Source: Rhizobium rhizogenes NBRC 13257 (GTDB lineage: Bacteria; Pseudomonadota; Alphaproteobacteria; Rhizobiales; Rhizobiaceae). From it: a stretch of 64,000 bases of DNA. Numbering within the stretch: the first letter of the stretch is position 1; each line of letters begins with the position of its first letter. A program made the translations under genes and the position numbers. The stretch is taken from contig NZ_BAYX01000008.1 in the NCBI RefSeq assembly GCF_000696095.1, positions 310,001-374,000 on the forward strand, in the 5' to 3' direction. The notes below the pieces were generated by a model that made no database searches, had not been told where the DNA came from, and saw only the letters and a list, made by a program, of their open reading frames with translations. Shown piece after piece: positions 38,545 to 46,938 of this stretch.

Positions 38545-39242
38545 TCGATACGGAGCGCCGGTCGCGGGCGACGGAAGCATTCTTTGGCCGGCGCAAGGGT
38601 AAAGCCTTGCGCGGCCAGCAAGCCGAAAAGCTTGAAACGCTGCTGCCGCAGTATCTTGTCGATCTTTCCACGCCGGCGCCTCTGCCGCTGAATGACCTGT
38701 TTCCGGTGCCGACCGAGCGTTTGCGCCTGGAAATCGGTTTCGGCGGCGGTGAGCACCTGATCCACAGGGCGCTCGAGCAGTCGACGACCGGCTTCATCGG
38801 CGTCGAGCCTTTCGTCAATTCCATGCAGAAGCTGCTTGCCAGCATCGATGAGACCGGTGCGCGCAATATCCGCGTCTATAACGACGACGCGACGCAACTG
38901 CTGCACTGGTTGCCGGACGCCTGCCTCGACCAGATCGATCTGCTCTATCCCGATCCCTGGCCGAAGAAGAAACACTGGAAGCGCCGCTTCGTCTCGCAGG
39001 TCAACCTCGAACGCTTCCACCGCGTTCTGAAGCCCGGTGCGCGCTTCTGCTTCGCTTCCGACATCGATACCTATGTCAATTGGACGCTGCAGCATTGCCA
39101 CGCCCATGGCGGCTTTGAGTGGACGGCGCAGAATGCCGCCGACTGGCTGACACCCTATGAGGGCTGGCCGAGCACACGCTATGAGGCGAAAGCCCGGCGC
39201 GAGGGGCGGTCTTCCGCCTATCTGACATTCAAGAAGGTTTGA
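38541..39242 (+). CDS. trmB: tRNA (guanine-N7)-methyltransferase TrmB
   Basis: TrmB methylates G46 in the variable loop of tRNAs. The 233-residue protein has SAM motif I in 'LRLEIGFGGGEHLIHRALEQ' and the signature 'LLYPDPWPKKKHWKRRFVSQ'. It is coupled to metK by a four-base overlap, so the SAM maker and a SAM user are made together. In rhizobia rimP-nusA often follow; here the strand changes instead. Confidence 0.96.
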
Positions 39243-39411
39243 GCGGCCGTTTCGGGGTCGCCGGAGATTGATCTCCAGACATTCAGGCCCCAGACATGCA
39301 GGCTAAGGCTTCCCGTATCGCATCGGGCCTGACGCAGCCGTGCCGGGCTGCGCACATCGAAGCTGCGAAAGTCGCGACGATTTAGGTTTCGCCGCCTCGT
39401 CTTGCCGGCAC

Positions 39412-39672
39412 TTAATGCAGGCTGACTGTCTTCAACTCGTCCTCGGCCGCCTTGTAAAAGGTGCTGGACCGGTTGTCGGTCAGAAGGATCGGGGTGCCGT
39501 CGGCGCCGAAGAGCGCCCAGAGGTCGACATCGGGATCGATATCGGAAGGCGCTTCCGGGAAGCAGCGGGATACTTCTTCGGAGCGAATTTTCCGGATATA
39601 GGCAACCTCACCGCTGCCCAGATGGGCAAGTTCGGATTGGGTCAGGCGGGCAGTGGCTTCTCTCATAAGCAT
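39412..39672 (-). CDS. DUF1150 family protein, heat-shock operon partner
   Basis: The 86-residue protein fits DUF1150 ('ELAHLGSGEVAYIRKI', 'LWALFGADGTPILLTDNR'), a family that in alphaproteobacteria usually follows a small heat-shock gene. ATG 39672 is chosen because TGGAGGT lies seven bases upstream; an extension to 39705 is possible. It starts 45 bases after hsp20 and must share its heat-shock transcript. The function is unknown; the pairing suggests a chaperone-linked role. Confidence 0.85.
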   Translation of the reverse strand: MLMREATARLTQSELAHLGSGEVAYIRKIRSEEVSRCFPEAPSDIDPDVDLWALFGADGTPILLTDNRSSTFYKAAEDELKTVSLH

Positions 39673-39717
39673 GTTCGTACCTCCAGTATGAGGGACCAAC
39701 GGCAATCAGCCGTTGTC

Positions 39718-40149
39718 CTACTGTGAGACCGAAATGTTAATTTTCTTTACCATACGCGCCGGCTCCGGCCGAATGAGGTCGACGGAGAGCAGTCCGTTCT
39801 TCAAAACGGCGCCAAGCACCTGCATGCCGTCGGCCAAAACGAAGACGCGCTGGAATTGGCGGGCCGCAATACCGCGATAGAGATAATCGCGTTCTTCCTG
39901 CTCCACCTGCCGGCCGCGGATGAGAAGCTGGTTTTCTTCCGTGGTGATGTCGAGCTCGTCCTCGGAGAAGCCGGCAACCGCAAGCGTGATACGCAGGCGT
40001 TCGGGCTCGCCCGAAATACGATCGGGGCGCATGCGTTCTATATTGTAGGGGGGGTAACCATCGCTGGCCTTGGAAATCCGCTCCAGCGTCTTTTCCATGG
40101 TATCGAAGCCCAGAAGAAGAGGGCTGGCAAAAGGCGTCGTCCGGCTCAT
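39718..40149 (-). CDS. Small heat-shock protein, Hsp20/IbpA family
   Basis: The 143-residue alpha-crystallin-type chaperone binds unfolding proteins to stop aggregation. It has an N-terminal arm ('TPFASPLLLGFDTMEKTLER'), a crystallin core ('RITLAVAGFSEDELDITTEE' to 'LKNGLLSVDLIRPEP') and the short C-terminal IxI-like anchor 'KKINISVSQ'. The start is ATG 40149, with AAGGA seven bases upstream; a TTG extension to 40170 would lie inside the RNA thermometer and is rejected. A sigma-32 promoter and ROSE-like leader lie directly upstream. Confidence 0.93.
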   Translation of the reverse strand: MSRTTPFASPLLLGFDTMEKTLERISKASDGYPPYNIERMRPDRISGEPERLRITLAVAGFSEDELDITTEENQLLIRGRQVEQEERDYLYRGIAARQFQRVFVLADGMQVLGAVLKNGLLSVDLIRPEPARMVKKINISVSQ

Positions 40150-40210
40150 CGTCAAGTCCTTGGGTAGCAAGCGACCTTTCCGGACCTGATCGTCAGCACC
40201 CGGCAGTCGC
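40150..40210 (-). ncRNA. ROSE-like RNA thermometer in the hsp20 leader
   Basis: On the minus strand the leader carries the ROSE hallmark CGCTTGCT-ACCC-AAGGA just before the ATG. UUGCU can pair with AGGA across a five-base loop with one bulged G, hiding the ribosome-binding site. Upstream is a longer hairpin built from CCGG/CCGG and CUGA-CGA-UCAG stems, with GCGAC/GUCGC outside. ROSE elements control small heat-shock genes throughout the rhizobia; melting on heating lets translation start. Identification is from pattern, not a covariance search. Confidence 0.72.
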
Positions 40211-40241
40211 TAATATGGGGGCATGGGGAGGGGAGTGCAAG
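40211..40241 (-). promoter_or_regulatory. RpoH (sigma-32) heat-shock promoter of hsp20
   Basis: On the minus strand CTTGCA (40241-40236) is followed after about 15 bases by CCCCATATT (40221-40213 region), matching the heat-shock promoter consensus CTTGAAA/CCCCATnT. Transcription would start near 40206, giving a leader of about 56 bases that contains the thermometer. Confidence 0.65.
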
Positions 40242-40377
40242 ACGGTCCGGCTTCGCAGCTGCGAAATCAGTTTCGCTGGAGAAACGTTCGTCGTCTTCTC
40301 GCCCTTGTGGCTGCTTGACAAAGCTCCGGCAGGCTCGCATCAAGTCATGCCGATCTGCACCGGAGGGAGCCACAGAT

Positions 40378-41322
40378 ATGACCGAGCCCAGAAAAATCAT
40401 CATCGATACCGATCCCGGCCAGGACGATGCCGCGGCGATCTTGCTTGCCTTCGGAAGCCGCGAGGAACTCGAGGTGCTCGGCATCACGACAGTTGCCGGC
40501 AACGTGCCGCTGGCGCTGACGAGCCGCAATGCCCGCATCGTTTGCGAGCTCTGCAATCGCCGCGACGTCAAGGTCTTTGCCGGTGCCGATGCGCCGATCA
40601 AGCGCAAGCTGGTCACCGCCGAGCATGTGCACGGCAAGACCGGCCTCGACGGTCCTGAACTGCCCGAACCGACCATGGCGTTGCAGCCGGGCCATGCCGT
40701 CGACTTCATCATCGAGACGCTGCGCAGCGAACCGGAGGGCGCCGTCACACTCTGCACGCTCGGTCCGCTCACCAATATCGCGCTCGCCTTCCAAAAGGCT
40801 CCGGATATCGTCGGTCGCGTTCGCGAACTGGTGATGATGGGCGGCGGCTTCTTCGAGGGCGGCAACATCACGCCGGCCGCCGAATTCAACATCTATGTCG
40901 ATCCGGAAGCCGCCGATGTCGTCTTCCGCTCCGGCGTGCCGATCGTCATGATGCCGCTCGATGTGACCCATCAGCTGCTCACCCGCAAGGATCGCGTCGC
41001 GCGCATCGCCGCGATCGGTTCGGCGCCGGCCAAGGCCATGGTCGAGATGCTGGAATTCTTCGAGCGCTTCGACATCGAGAAATACGGTTCCGACGGCGGC
41101 CCACTGCACGATCCAACCGTTGTTGCCTATCTGTTGAAGCCGGAGCTATTCAAGGGTCGCGACTGCAATGTCGAGATCGAAATCACCTCGGAACTGACCG
41201 TCGGCATGACCGTTGTCGATTGGTGGCATGTGACCGACCGCAAGCATAATGCCAAGGTCATGCGGGATGTCGATGCCGACGGTTTCTTCGCGCTGCTGAC
41301 GGAACGTTTCGCGCGCATCTGA
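40378..41322 (+). CDS. Inosine/uridine-preferring nucleoside hydrolase
   Basis: The enzyme cleaves the N-glycosidic bond of ribonucleosides to give base and ribose. The 314-residue protein has the family's calcium-binding N-terminus 'IIIDTDPGQDDAAAILLAF' (DxDxxxDD), plus 'VTLCTLGPLTNIALAF' and 'DGGPLHDPTVVAYLL' with the later metal-binding Asp. Base preference cannot be read. ATG 40378 follows GGAGGGAG at 40362-40369. A ribokinase gene 2.6 kb downstream (opposite strand) could use the released ribose. Confidence 0.93.
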   Translation: MTEPRKIIIDTDPGQDDAAAILLAFGSREELEVLGITTVAGNVPLALTSRNARIVCELCNRRDVKVFAGADAPIKRKLVTAEHVHGKTGLDGPELPEPTMALQPGHAVDFIIETLRSEPEGAVTLCTLGPLTNIALAFQKAPDIVGRVRELVMMGGGFFEGGNITPAAEFNIYVDPEAADVVFRSGVPIVMMPLDVTHQLLTRKDRVARIAAIGSAPAKAMVEMLEFFERFDIEKYGSDGGPLHDPTVVAYLLKPELFKGRDCNVEIEITSELTVGMTVVDWWHVTDRKHNAKVMRDVDADGFFALLTERFARI

Positions 41323-41341
41323 TCATTTGCGCGAACCAATT

Positions 41342-41385
41342 AAATGCAAAAGGCCGCCGAGATGAACCGGCGGCCTTTTGCATTT
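41342..41385. terminator. Bidirectional terminator, perfect 18-bp stem
   Basis: AAATGCAAAAGGCCGCCG (41342-41359) and its exact reverse complement (41368-41385) flank an eight-base loop. With A runs on one side and T runs on the other it can stop both the nucleoside hydrolase (plus) and the convergent chemoreceptor (minus) transcripts. Confidence 0.9.
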
Positions 41386-41398
41386 CTCATGAACCGGC

Positions 41399-43741
41399 TC
41401 AGAACTCTTCCCAATCGTCCCGTGCCAATGCGTTGGCACCTTGGGTCTGCGGTCGCGCTTTGCGAGTTGGAGCAGCGGCAGGCGAGGTCCGGTGAGCTTG
41501 CGCGGGCGTACGCATCTGCTGGGCGGCGGCACGCAGCGCCGAGGCATTGTCCTGGCCGCCATGCGACGTGCGGAAGCGGGCGACAAGCGCTCTCAGCGTC
41601 TGGGCTTCGTCGTTCAGCGCCACGCTGGCGGCCGTGGTTTCCTCCACCATCGCCGCGTTCTGCTGCGTCACCTGGTCCATCTGGTTGACCGCGGCGTTGA
41701 TTTCCTTCAACCCGATTGCCTGCTCGCTGGCCGAAGCCGAGATCTGCCGGATAAGGCTGTTGATCTCCATCACCTGCTCGGCAATCTTGTGCAGCGCATT
41801 GCCGGTATGGCCGACAAGATCGACACCTTCCTTCACCTGACCGGCCGAGGTGTTGATCAGGGTCTTGATTTCCTTGGCGGCGTTGGCGGATCTCTGCGCC
41901 AGCTCACGCACCTCCTGCGCCACGACAGCAAAGCCCCTGCCTGCCTCGCCGGCGCGAGCGGCTTCGACGCCGGCGTTGAGAGCCAGCAGATTGGTCTGGA
42001 AGGCGATCTCGTCGATGACGCTGATGATGCGGGAGACCTCCTGCGACGACTGCTCAATGCCCTGCATGGAGGCGATCGCCTTCTGCACGATCTCGCCGGA
42101 GCGTCCTGCATCCTCCGATGCTGCGTTGACGCTGCTTGCCGCCGTGCGTGCGTTCTCGGCGCTGGAGTTGACCTGGGCGGTCAGCTGGTTGAGCGCGGCC
42201 GCGGTCTGTTCCAGGCTCGCCGCCTGCTGCTCCGTGCGGCGGGCAAGATCGGAGGCGCTGTTGCTGATTTCGCCGGTGCCGTTACCAATATTGCCGACGC
42301 TGAGGTTCATGGTGTGCACGGTCTCTTCGAGGCTTGCGAGGGCCTCGTTGAAATCCTGCTTCAGGCTGGCATATTCGCCGGGGAATTCCTCGGCGATGCG
42401 ATGGCCGAGATTGCCCTTGGAAAGCTCCGCCAGGCTCTGGCCGAGAATGGTGACGATGCGCCGCTGCAGCGCGACGGTTTCGCCGCGTTCCGTCTCCGAG
42501 CGATAACGCTCGCCTTCCGCGGCGCGGCGCTGGTCGTCGGCCTCTGTTTCCAATCGCTTCGCATCGGCAAGCCCAAAGCGGAAGCCTTCGAGCGCCTTGG
42601 CGACCGAGCCGATCTCGTCGGTTCCGGTCTGGCCCGTGACAGGTTCGCCATAGTTACCGGCGCTGAGGCTGTTGACGCTGGCAACCAATCCGCTGAGCGG
42701 CTTCTGCACGAAGCGGCGGACGGCGGCATAGAGGGCCAGCATGACGGCGGCGAGCACCAGGATGCCGCCAATGATCATCATGTAGGTCTGATCACGCACG
42801 GGTGCTTCGATCGCGCTATGCGGCACATCGACAAGAACGACCCAGGTGGCGTTGAGGCCGGGCACAGCGAAAGGATAGACCACGCGGTCGAATGCCTCTC
42901 CACTGCCATCGGCGAGGTTTTTCAACAGGCCTGCCGTCGAGGATGTCAGCGCGGCCTTGATGACGTCGGCGCCGTCGCCCTTGTAGTCCTTCATCAGCAG
43001 TTCTTTGCTCGGCGCCACCAGCCATTTGTTATCCTGCGAAACCAGCAGCACGCGGCCGGAACCGAAGGGATGCAGGTTTTGCAGCTTGGTGGATAGTGAG
43101 GCGAGCGAGATATCGACACCGGAAACGCCGATCATCTTGCCGCCGGACATGACTGGATAGGCGATCGAGCTCATGGTCGTGGGAACCTCGGTGCCCTCGG
43201 CCATATAGGGCGGGGTGATCGCGCCCTTGCCGCTGCCGGCGGCGAGCTTCCACCATGCGGCGGTGTAGTCGTTGTCGAAGGTGGAGTACTGGATGCCGCC
43301 ATCCTTGGTCTTCGACCAATAGGGTGTAAACGCGCCCTTGTCGTTGACGCCTTGATCCTTGTTGCCGGCAAGCTCCGTCGTCTTGCCGTCGAACGTGCCG
43401 AGCTGCTCGCAGAACCAGCTGCCGAAGGCGAAGGCGTTCTGTTCGACATTGGCCTTGAGGATATTGATGATGCCTTTGCGGTCGAAGGTATGGCCCTCGT
43501 GGCCACGGCCGATCACGGCCGCCATCGAGCGGGCGGCGCTGGCGAGTTCGCCGACATTGGCGGCGATCTCGTTGGAGATGGATTTGGCCTCGCTATTGGC
43601 CTGGTCCATCGTCAGCGTCTGGACGCGATCGCGTGTCTGGGAAATCAGCAGGAAATTCGAGACGAACAGGACAAGCGCAATCGCCAGCCCGGTGACCAGG
43701 ATGAGCTTGGCCGCAAGCGACTTCATACGAAAAATGGACAT
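41399..43741 (-). CDS. Membrane methyl-accepting chemotaxis protein with dCache sensor
   Basis: This 780-residue chemoreceptor has a first membrane span near residues 8-26, a periplasmic dCache_1-like ligand domain (about 35-320, with 'GVSGVDISLASLSTKL'), a second span (about 325-345), HAMP region(s), and the MCP signalling domain with hairpin tip 'IAFQTNLLALNAGVEAARAG'. The C-terminus 'ARDDWEEF' is a CheR/CheB-tethering pentapeptide-type tail at the end of a flexible Ala/Gln/Pro-rich linker, so it may act as a major, adaptable receptor. ATG 43741 is used; ATG 43744 is adjacent and GAGGA lies just upstream. Confidence 0.94.
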   Translation of the reverse strand: MSIFRMKSLAAKLILVTGLAIALVLFVSNFLLISQTRDRVQTLTMDQANSEAKSISNEIAANVGELASAARSMAAVIGRGHEGHTFDRKGIINILKANVEQNAFAFGSWFCEQLGTFDGKTTELAGNKDQGVNDKGAFTPYWSKTKDGGIQYSTFDNDYTAAWWKLAAGSGKGAITPPYMAEGTEVPTTMSSIAYPVMSGGKMIGVSGVDISLASLSTKLQNLHPFGSGRVLLVSQDNKWLVAPSKELLMKDYKGDGADVIKAALTSSTAGLLKNLADGSGEAFDRVVYPFAVPGLNATWVVLVDVPHSAIEAPVRDQTYMMIIGGILVLAAVMLALYAAVRRFVQKPLSGLVASVNSLSAGNYGEPVTGQTGTDEIGSVAKALEGFRFGLADAKRLETEADDQRRAAEGERYRSETERGETVALQRRIVTILGQSLAELSKGNLGHRIAEEFPGEYASLKQDFNEALASLEETVHTMNLSVGNIGNGTGEISNSASDLARRTEQQAASLEQTAAALNQLTAQVNSSAENARTAASSVNAASEDAGRSGEIVQKAIASMQGIEQSSQEVSRIISVIDEIAFQTNLLALNAGVEAARAGEAGRGFAVVAQEVRELAQRSANAAKEIKTLINTSAGQVKEGVDLVGHTGNALHKIAEQVMEINSLIRQISASASEQAIGLKEINAAVNQMDQVTQQNAAMVEETTAASVALNDEAQTLRALVARFRTSHGGQDNASALRAAAQQMRTPAQAHRTSPAAAPTRKARPQTQGANALARDDWEEF

Positions 43742-43916
43742 CATTTCCTCGAGGGCGATGCGTCGGATGCACATTATCCGAATGCAAGGTCGGCACAGGA
43801 TGGCCCTGTCATGGGGCCGCCGGGAAAATGCCTGCCGCCGCGAGACGTTGATACACGGCAGACGAGAGGAGGATGATGGCGAAGCGGAAAAATTTAATTA
43901 ACTTGCTTTGCTGAAA

Positions 43917-43954
43917 TATCCCGTTTGCAGGCGATTTCGCCTGCAAACGGGATA
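43917..43954 (-). terminator. Perfect 18-bp palindrome downstream of rbsK
   Basis: TATCCCGTTTGCAGGCGA (43917-43934) and its exact reverse complement (43937-43954) are separated by only two bases. On the minus strand it lies 17 bases after the rbsK stop and is followed by TTTCAGC. It can act as a terminator; as a DNA palindrome it could also bind a dimeric protein upstream of the chemoreceptor. Confidence 0.7.
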
Positions 43955-43971
43955 CTCGAGCACAGTGGGTT

Positions 43972-44871
43972 TCAAAGACGCGCGACGACGTCGCTTGCAA
44001 CCGGAATGGCAGGCTGGGCGCCGGGCTTCAGGCAGGCAAGCGAACCGGCGACGGCGGCGCGGCGCAAGCTCGCGTGGAAATCCAGACCCTGGTCGAGGCT
44101 GGCGGCGAAATAGCCGCAGAAGGTGTCGCCGGCGCCGACGGTATCGACCGGCTCGATGACGAGGCCCTTGGCGCGCGAAAGCTCGCCATTGCGGATGGCG
44201 ATGACGCCGTCGCCGCCAAGCGTGACGATCAGCGTCTGCCCAGTCTCGGCATGCAGGCGGGTAAGCGCCGCCTCGCGATCGCTGGCCGACATATTGTCCT
44301 GGCCGGCGAGCAGCTCGAATTCGGTTTCGTTGGCGATGACGATGTCGGCGAGACGCCCGAGGCGCGCTGCTTCGGGAATGAGCGGCGCGAGGTTGAGAAC
44401 CGTGCGCACGCCCTTGGCCTTGGCGGCAGTCAGTGCCGTTTCGACGGCCGCAACCGGGATTTCGAATTGCAGCATCAGCGTATCACTAGCACTCAGCGCA
44501 TCGACGACGGCGGTTGCGTCTTCGGCCGTCTTCGTGCCGTTGGCGCCGGGGACGACAGCAATCATGTTCTCGCCGTCACCGCCGACCAGGATCAGCGCCG
44601 TGCCGGTCGGTTCGGAAACATGAGCCACCGTGGAAAGATCGGTGCCGGCAGCGTCGAGGAGGGCAAGGGCGGGCTCGGCGAAACCATCATTGCCGACGGC
44701 ACCGGTCAGGCGCACGGTCGAACCGGCGCGGCGCGCGGCCAGCGCCTGGTTGGCGCCTTTGCCGCCGGCGGCGGTGGAAAAGCCGTTGCCGGCCACCGTC
44801 TCGCCCGGCTTCGGCAGGCGGTCGGTGGTGGCGATGAGGTCCATGTTGATGGAGCCGAAAATGGTGATCAT
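43972..44871 (-). CDS. rbsK: Ribokinase
   Basis: Ribokinase phosphorylates D-ribose to ribose-5-phosphate. The 299-residue PfkB-family protein has 'FGSINMDLIATTDRLPKPGE' and 'AAGGKGANQALAARRAG' at the substrate site, and the catalytic signature 'DTVGAGDTFCGYFAASLDQG' with the base Asp. No ribose ABC transporter is adjacent; the nucleoside hydrolase at 40378 may supply ribose. The specificity call rests on the overall ribokinase-like pattern. Confidence 0.88.
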   Translation of the reverse strand: MITIFGSINMDLIATTDRLPKPGETVAGNGFSTAAGGKGANQALAARRAGSTVRLTGAVGNDGFAEPALALLDAAGTDLSTVAHVSEPTGTALILVGGDGENMIAVVPGANGTKTAEDATAVVDALSASDTLMLQFEIPVAAVETALTAAKAKGVRTVLNLAPLIPEAARLGRLADIVIANETEFELLAGQDNMSASDREAALTRLHAETGQTLIVTLGGDGVIAIRNGELSRAKGLVIEPVDTVGAGDTFCGYFAASLDQGLDFHASLRRAAVAGSLACLKPGAQPAIPVASDVVARL

Positions 44872-44973
44872 GGGATGTCCTGCCCTGCTTGCTGGTCGAT
44901 CATGATCCCGTCACAGCAACTGTGCCTGTTTTGCGGATCATGCGCTGATTTGGCGCGACACTGCCCGAAGCGG

Positions 44974-46170
44974 TCAGTCCTCGTCAACCACCCTTAGCTT
45001 GAGTTGACCGGTGCGATTGTCGATAGGTTTCGGCCGGTCCTCGGCGGCGGGCTTTGCCGGCTCGACGACGGTCTCGAATTCCAGCGCCTCTATCCGCTCG
45101 CCACGCCGCGCCAGCTTGTCGGCGGAGGTGACGATCATATCGACATCCTTCTGCGCCATGGCGAAATGCCCCTGCAGCTTTCGCACCCGCTCGTCGAGGC
45201 GGGAGAGATCGTCCATCAGATGCGCGACTTCCCCCTGGATCACATGCGCCTGCTCGCGCATACGCTGGTCCTTCAGCACTGCCTGGATGACCTGGATCGA
45301 CAGCATCAGCAGTGATGGCGAGACGATGACGATGCGCGAGCGCTGTGCCTTCTGCACGATCGCTTCGAAATTCTCGTGGATTTCGGCAAAGATCGATTCG
45401 GAGGGGACGAAGAGGAAAGCGGTATCCTGCGTCTCCCCCTGGATGAGATATTTCTCGGCGATATCGCGGATATGCACTTCGAGATCCCGGCGGAATTGCT
45501 GTGCGGCGACCTTGCCATGCTCCGGGCCTGCGGCAGTGGCGTTGCGGATGGCGTTCCAGGCTTCCAGCGGAAATTTGGCATCGATGACCAGCGGTGGTGA
45601 GCCGTTCGGCATACGGATGGTGCAGTCCGGCCGCGAACCGTTCGACAGCGTGGGTTGAAACGCATAGGCGCCCATCGGCAACCCGTCGGCGATGATCGTT
45701 TCCATGCGTGCTTGGCCGAAGGCACCGCGCGTCTGCTTGTTGGAGAGAATTGCTTGAAGGCCTACGACATCCTTCGCCAGCGACTGGATATTGGTCTGCG
45801 CCGCGTCGATGACGGCCAGCCGCTCCTGCAGACGGCGCAGGTTCTCGTGCGTCGAGCGCGTCTGTTCGCCGATCGTCGCCGTTACCCGCTGTGACATGCC
45901 ATCCAGACGCTGACCAATGGCCTGATTGAGCTCTGCCTGCCGCGAGCCGAAGACCTCGGTCATGGCGGCAAGCCGCCCCTGCATCTCCGTCTGCGCCCTG
46001 AGGATCGCCGCCATGTTGTGCTCGGCATCCTCGGCCCGCAGCATATCCTCCTCCGATTGCCGCCTTCTGCCGTTGATGACAAGGACGATCACGATGATCA
46101 GGAGCAGAATGATAAGGCCGGTCAGAGCCGGGACTGCGGGAATTGCCTGGCCGAAGAGGGTAAAGGACAT
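44974..46170 (-). CDS. rmuC: RmuC domain DNA recombination protein
   Basis: RmuC-family proteins limit recombination at inverted repeats and have a nuclease-like core. The 398-residue protein has an N-terminal membrane span (about 14-33), a long coiled coil (about 38-130), and the RmuC domain with 'RGAFGQARMETIIADGLP', 'PPLVIDAKFPLEAW' (the PD-(D/E)xK-like Asp and Lys) and 'DTAFLFVPSESIFAEIHENF'. It is divergent from def across about 190 bases. Confidence 0.94.
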   Translation of the reverse strand: MSFTLFGQAIPAVPALTGLIILLLIIVIVLVINGRRRQSEEDMLRAEDAEHNMAAILRAQTEMQGRLAAMTEVFGSRQAELNQAIGQRLDGMSQRVTATIGEQTRSTHENLRRLQERLAVIDAAQTNIQSLAKDVVGLQAILSNKQTRGAFGQARMETIIADGLPMGAYAFQPTLSNGSRPDCTIRMPNGSPPLVIDAKFPLEAWNAIRNATAAGPEHGKVAAQQFRRDLEVHIRDIAEKYLIQGETQDTAFLFVPSESIFAEIHENFEAIVQKAQRSRIVIVSPSLLMLSIQVIQAVLKDQRMREQAHVIQGEVAHLMDDLSRLDERVRKLQGHFAMAQKDVDMIVTSADKLARRGERIEALEFETVVEPAKPAAEDRPKPIDNRTGQLKLRVVDED

Positions 46171-46356
46171 GATATCGTATATACTCGTGGAACTCTTGCC
46201 GGCACCATAACAAAACCGCGAAGAATATCCAGATCAAAACGTGAACAAAATTCCGGGGCGTCTTTGTCGACCCGAAGCCGTAGTCGTTGAAAAAACACGC
46301 TTCGACTGCCAACTAGATAATTCCATCGCGCCAAAAGATGCGTTATGGGAAACGTC

Positions 46357-46872
46357 ATGACGATCAAGCCACTCATCATTTTGCCCGATCCGCTGCTCCG
46401 CCAGGCCTCCAAGCCCATCGAGCGTGTCGATACCGAAATTCTGCGCCTTGCCGACGACATGCTGGAAACCATGTACGACGCACCGGGCATCGGCCTTGCA
46501 GCCGTCCAGATCGGCGTGGCCCGCCGCATGCTGGTGATCGATGTCGCGCGTGAAGGCGAGGACAAGCAGCCGCTGGTCTTCATCAATCCCGAGGTCGTCG
46601 CCTCGTCGGACGAGCGTTCGGTATATGAGGAAGGCTGTCTCTCCATTCCGGACTATTACGCCGAGGTCGAACGCCCGGCCCGTGTCACCGTCAAGCACAT
46701 CGACCGCGACGGCAAGGAACAGCTCATCGAAGCCGACGGCTTGCTCGCCACCTGCCTGCAACACGAGATCGATCACCTGAACGGCGTGCTGTTCATCGAC
46801 TATATCTCGCGGCTGAAGCGCGAGATGGTGATCAAGAAATTCACCAAGGCGGCCAAGTCGAAGGCGCTTTGA
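46357..46872 (+). CDS. def: Peptide deformylase
   Basis: Def removes the formyl group from nascent proteins. The 171-residue metalloenzyme has the three motifs 'GIGLAAVQIG', 'EEGCLSIPDYY' (metal Cys) and 'LQHEIDHLNGVLFID' (metal His and catalytic Glu). ATG 46357 ('MTIKPLIILPD') is preferred; ATG 46345 would add four residues. In other rhizobia def, fmt and truA are close together; here a toxin-antitoxin pair separates def from fmt. Confidence 0.97.
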   Translation: MTIKPLIILPDPLLRQASKPIERVDTEILRLADDMLETMYDAPGIGLAAVQIGVARRMLVIDVAREGEDKQPLVFINPEVVASSDERSVYEEGCLSIPDYYAEVERPARVTVKHIDRDGKEQLIEADGLLATCLQHEIDHLNGVLFIDYISRLKREMVIKKFTKAAKSKAL

Positions 46873-46907
46873 GTAGTCGCCGTTGAAAGATGCGGCTGAA
46901 GCGCCTA

Positions 46908-46924
46908 TGATATCATTGATATCA
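46908..46924. promoter_or_regulatory. Palindromic operator before the antitoxin gene
   Basis: Two copies of the palindrome TGATATCA (46908-46915 and 46917-46924) are separated by one base, ending 14 bases before the antitoxin ATG. The half-site resembles those reported for the FitAB complex (TGATAGCA type), so it is a likely autoregulatory operator. Confidence 0.6.
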
Positions 46925-46938
46925 AATGGAGGTGCTGA

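Noticed and set aside
40150..40170. Longer Hsp20 starting at TTG 40170
   Set aside because: The added codons are the anti-Shine-Dalgarno arm of the thermometer; ATG 40149 has AAGGA at normal spacing.
41441..43096. A 551-codon open frame opposite the membrane chemoreceptor
   Set aside because: Antisense shadow with no motif; the chemoreceptor frame has all domains.
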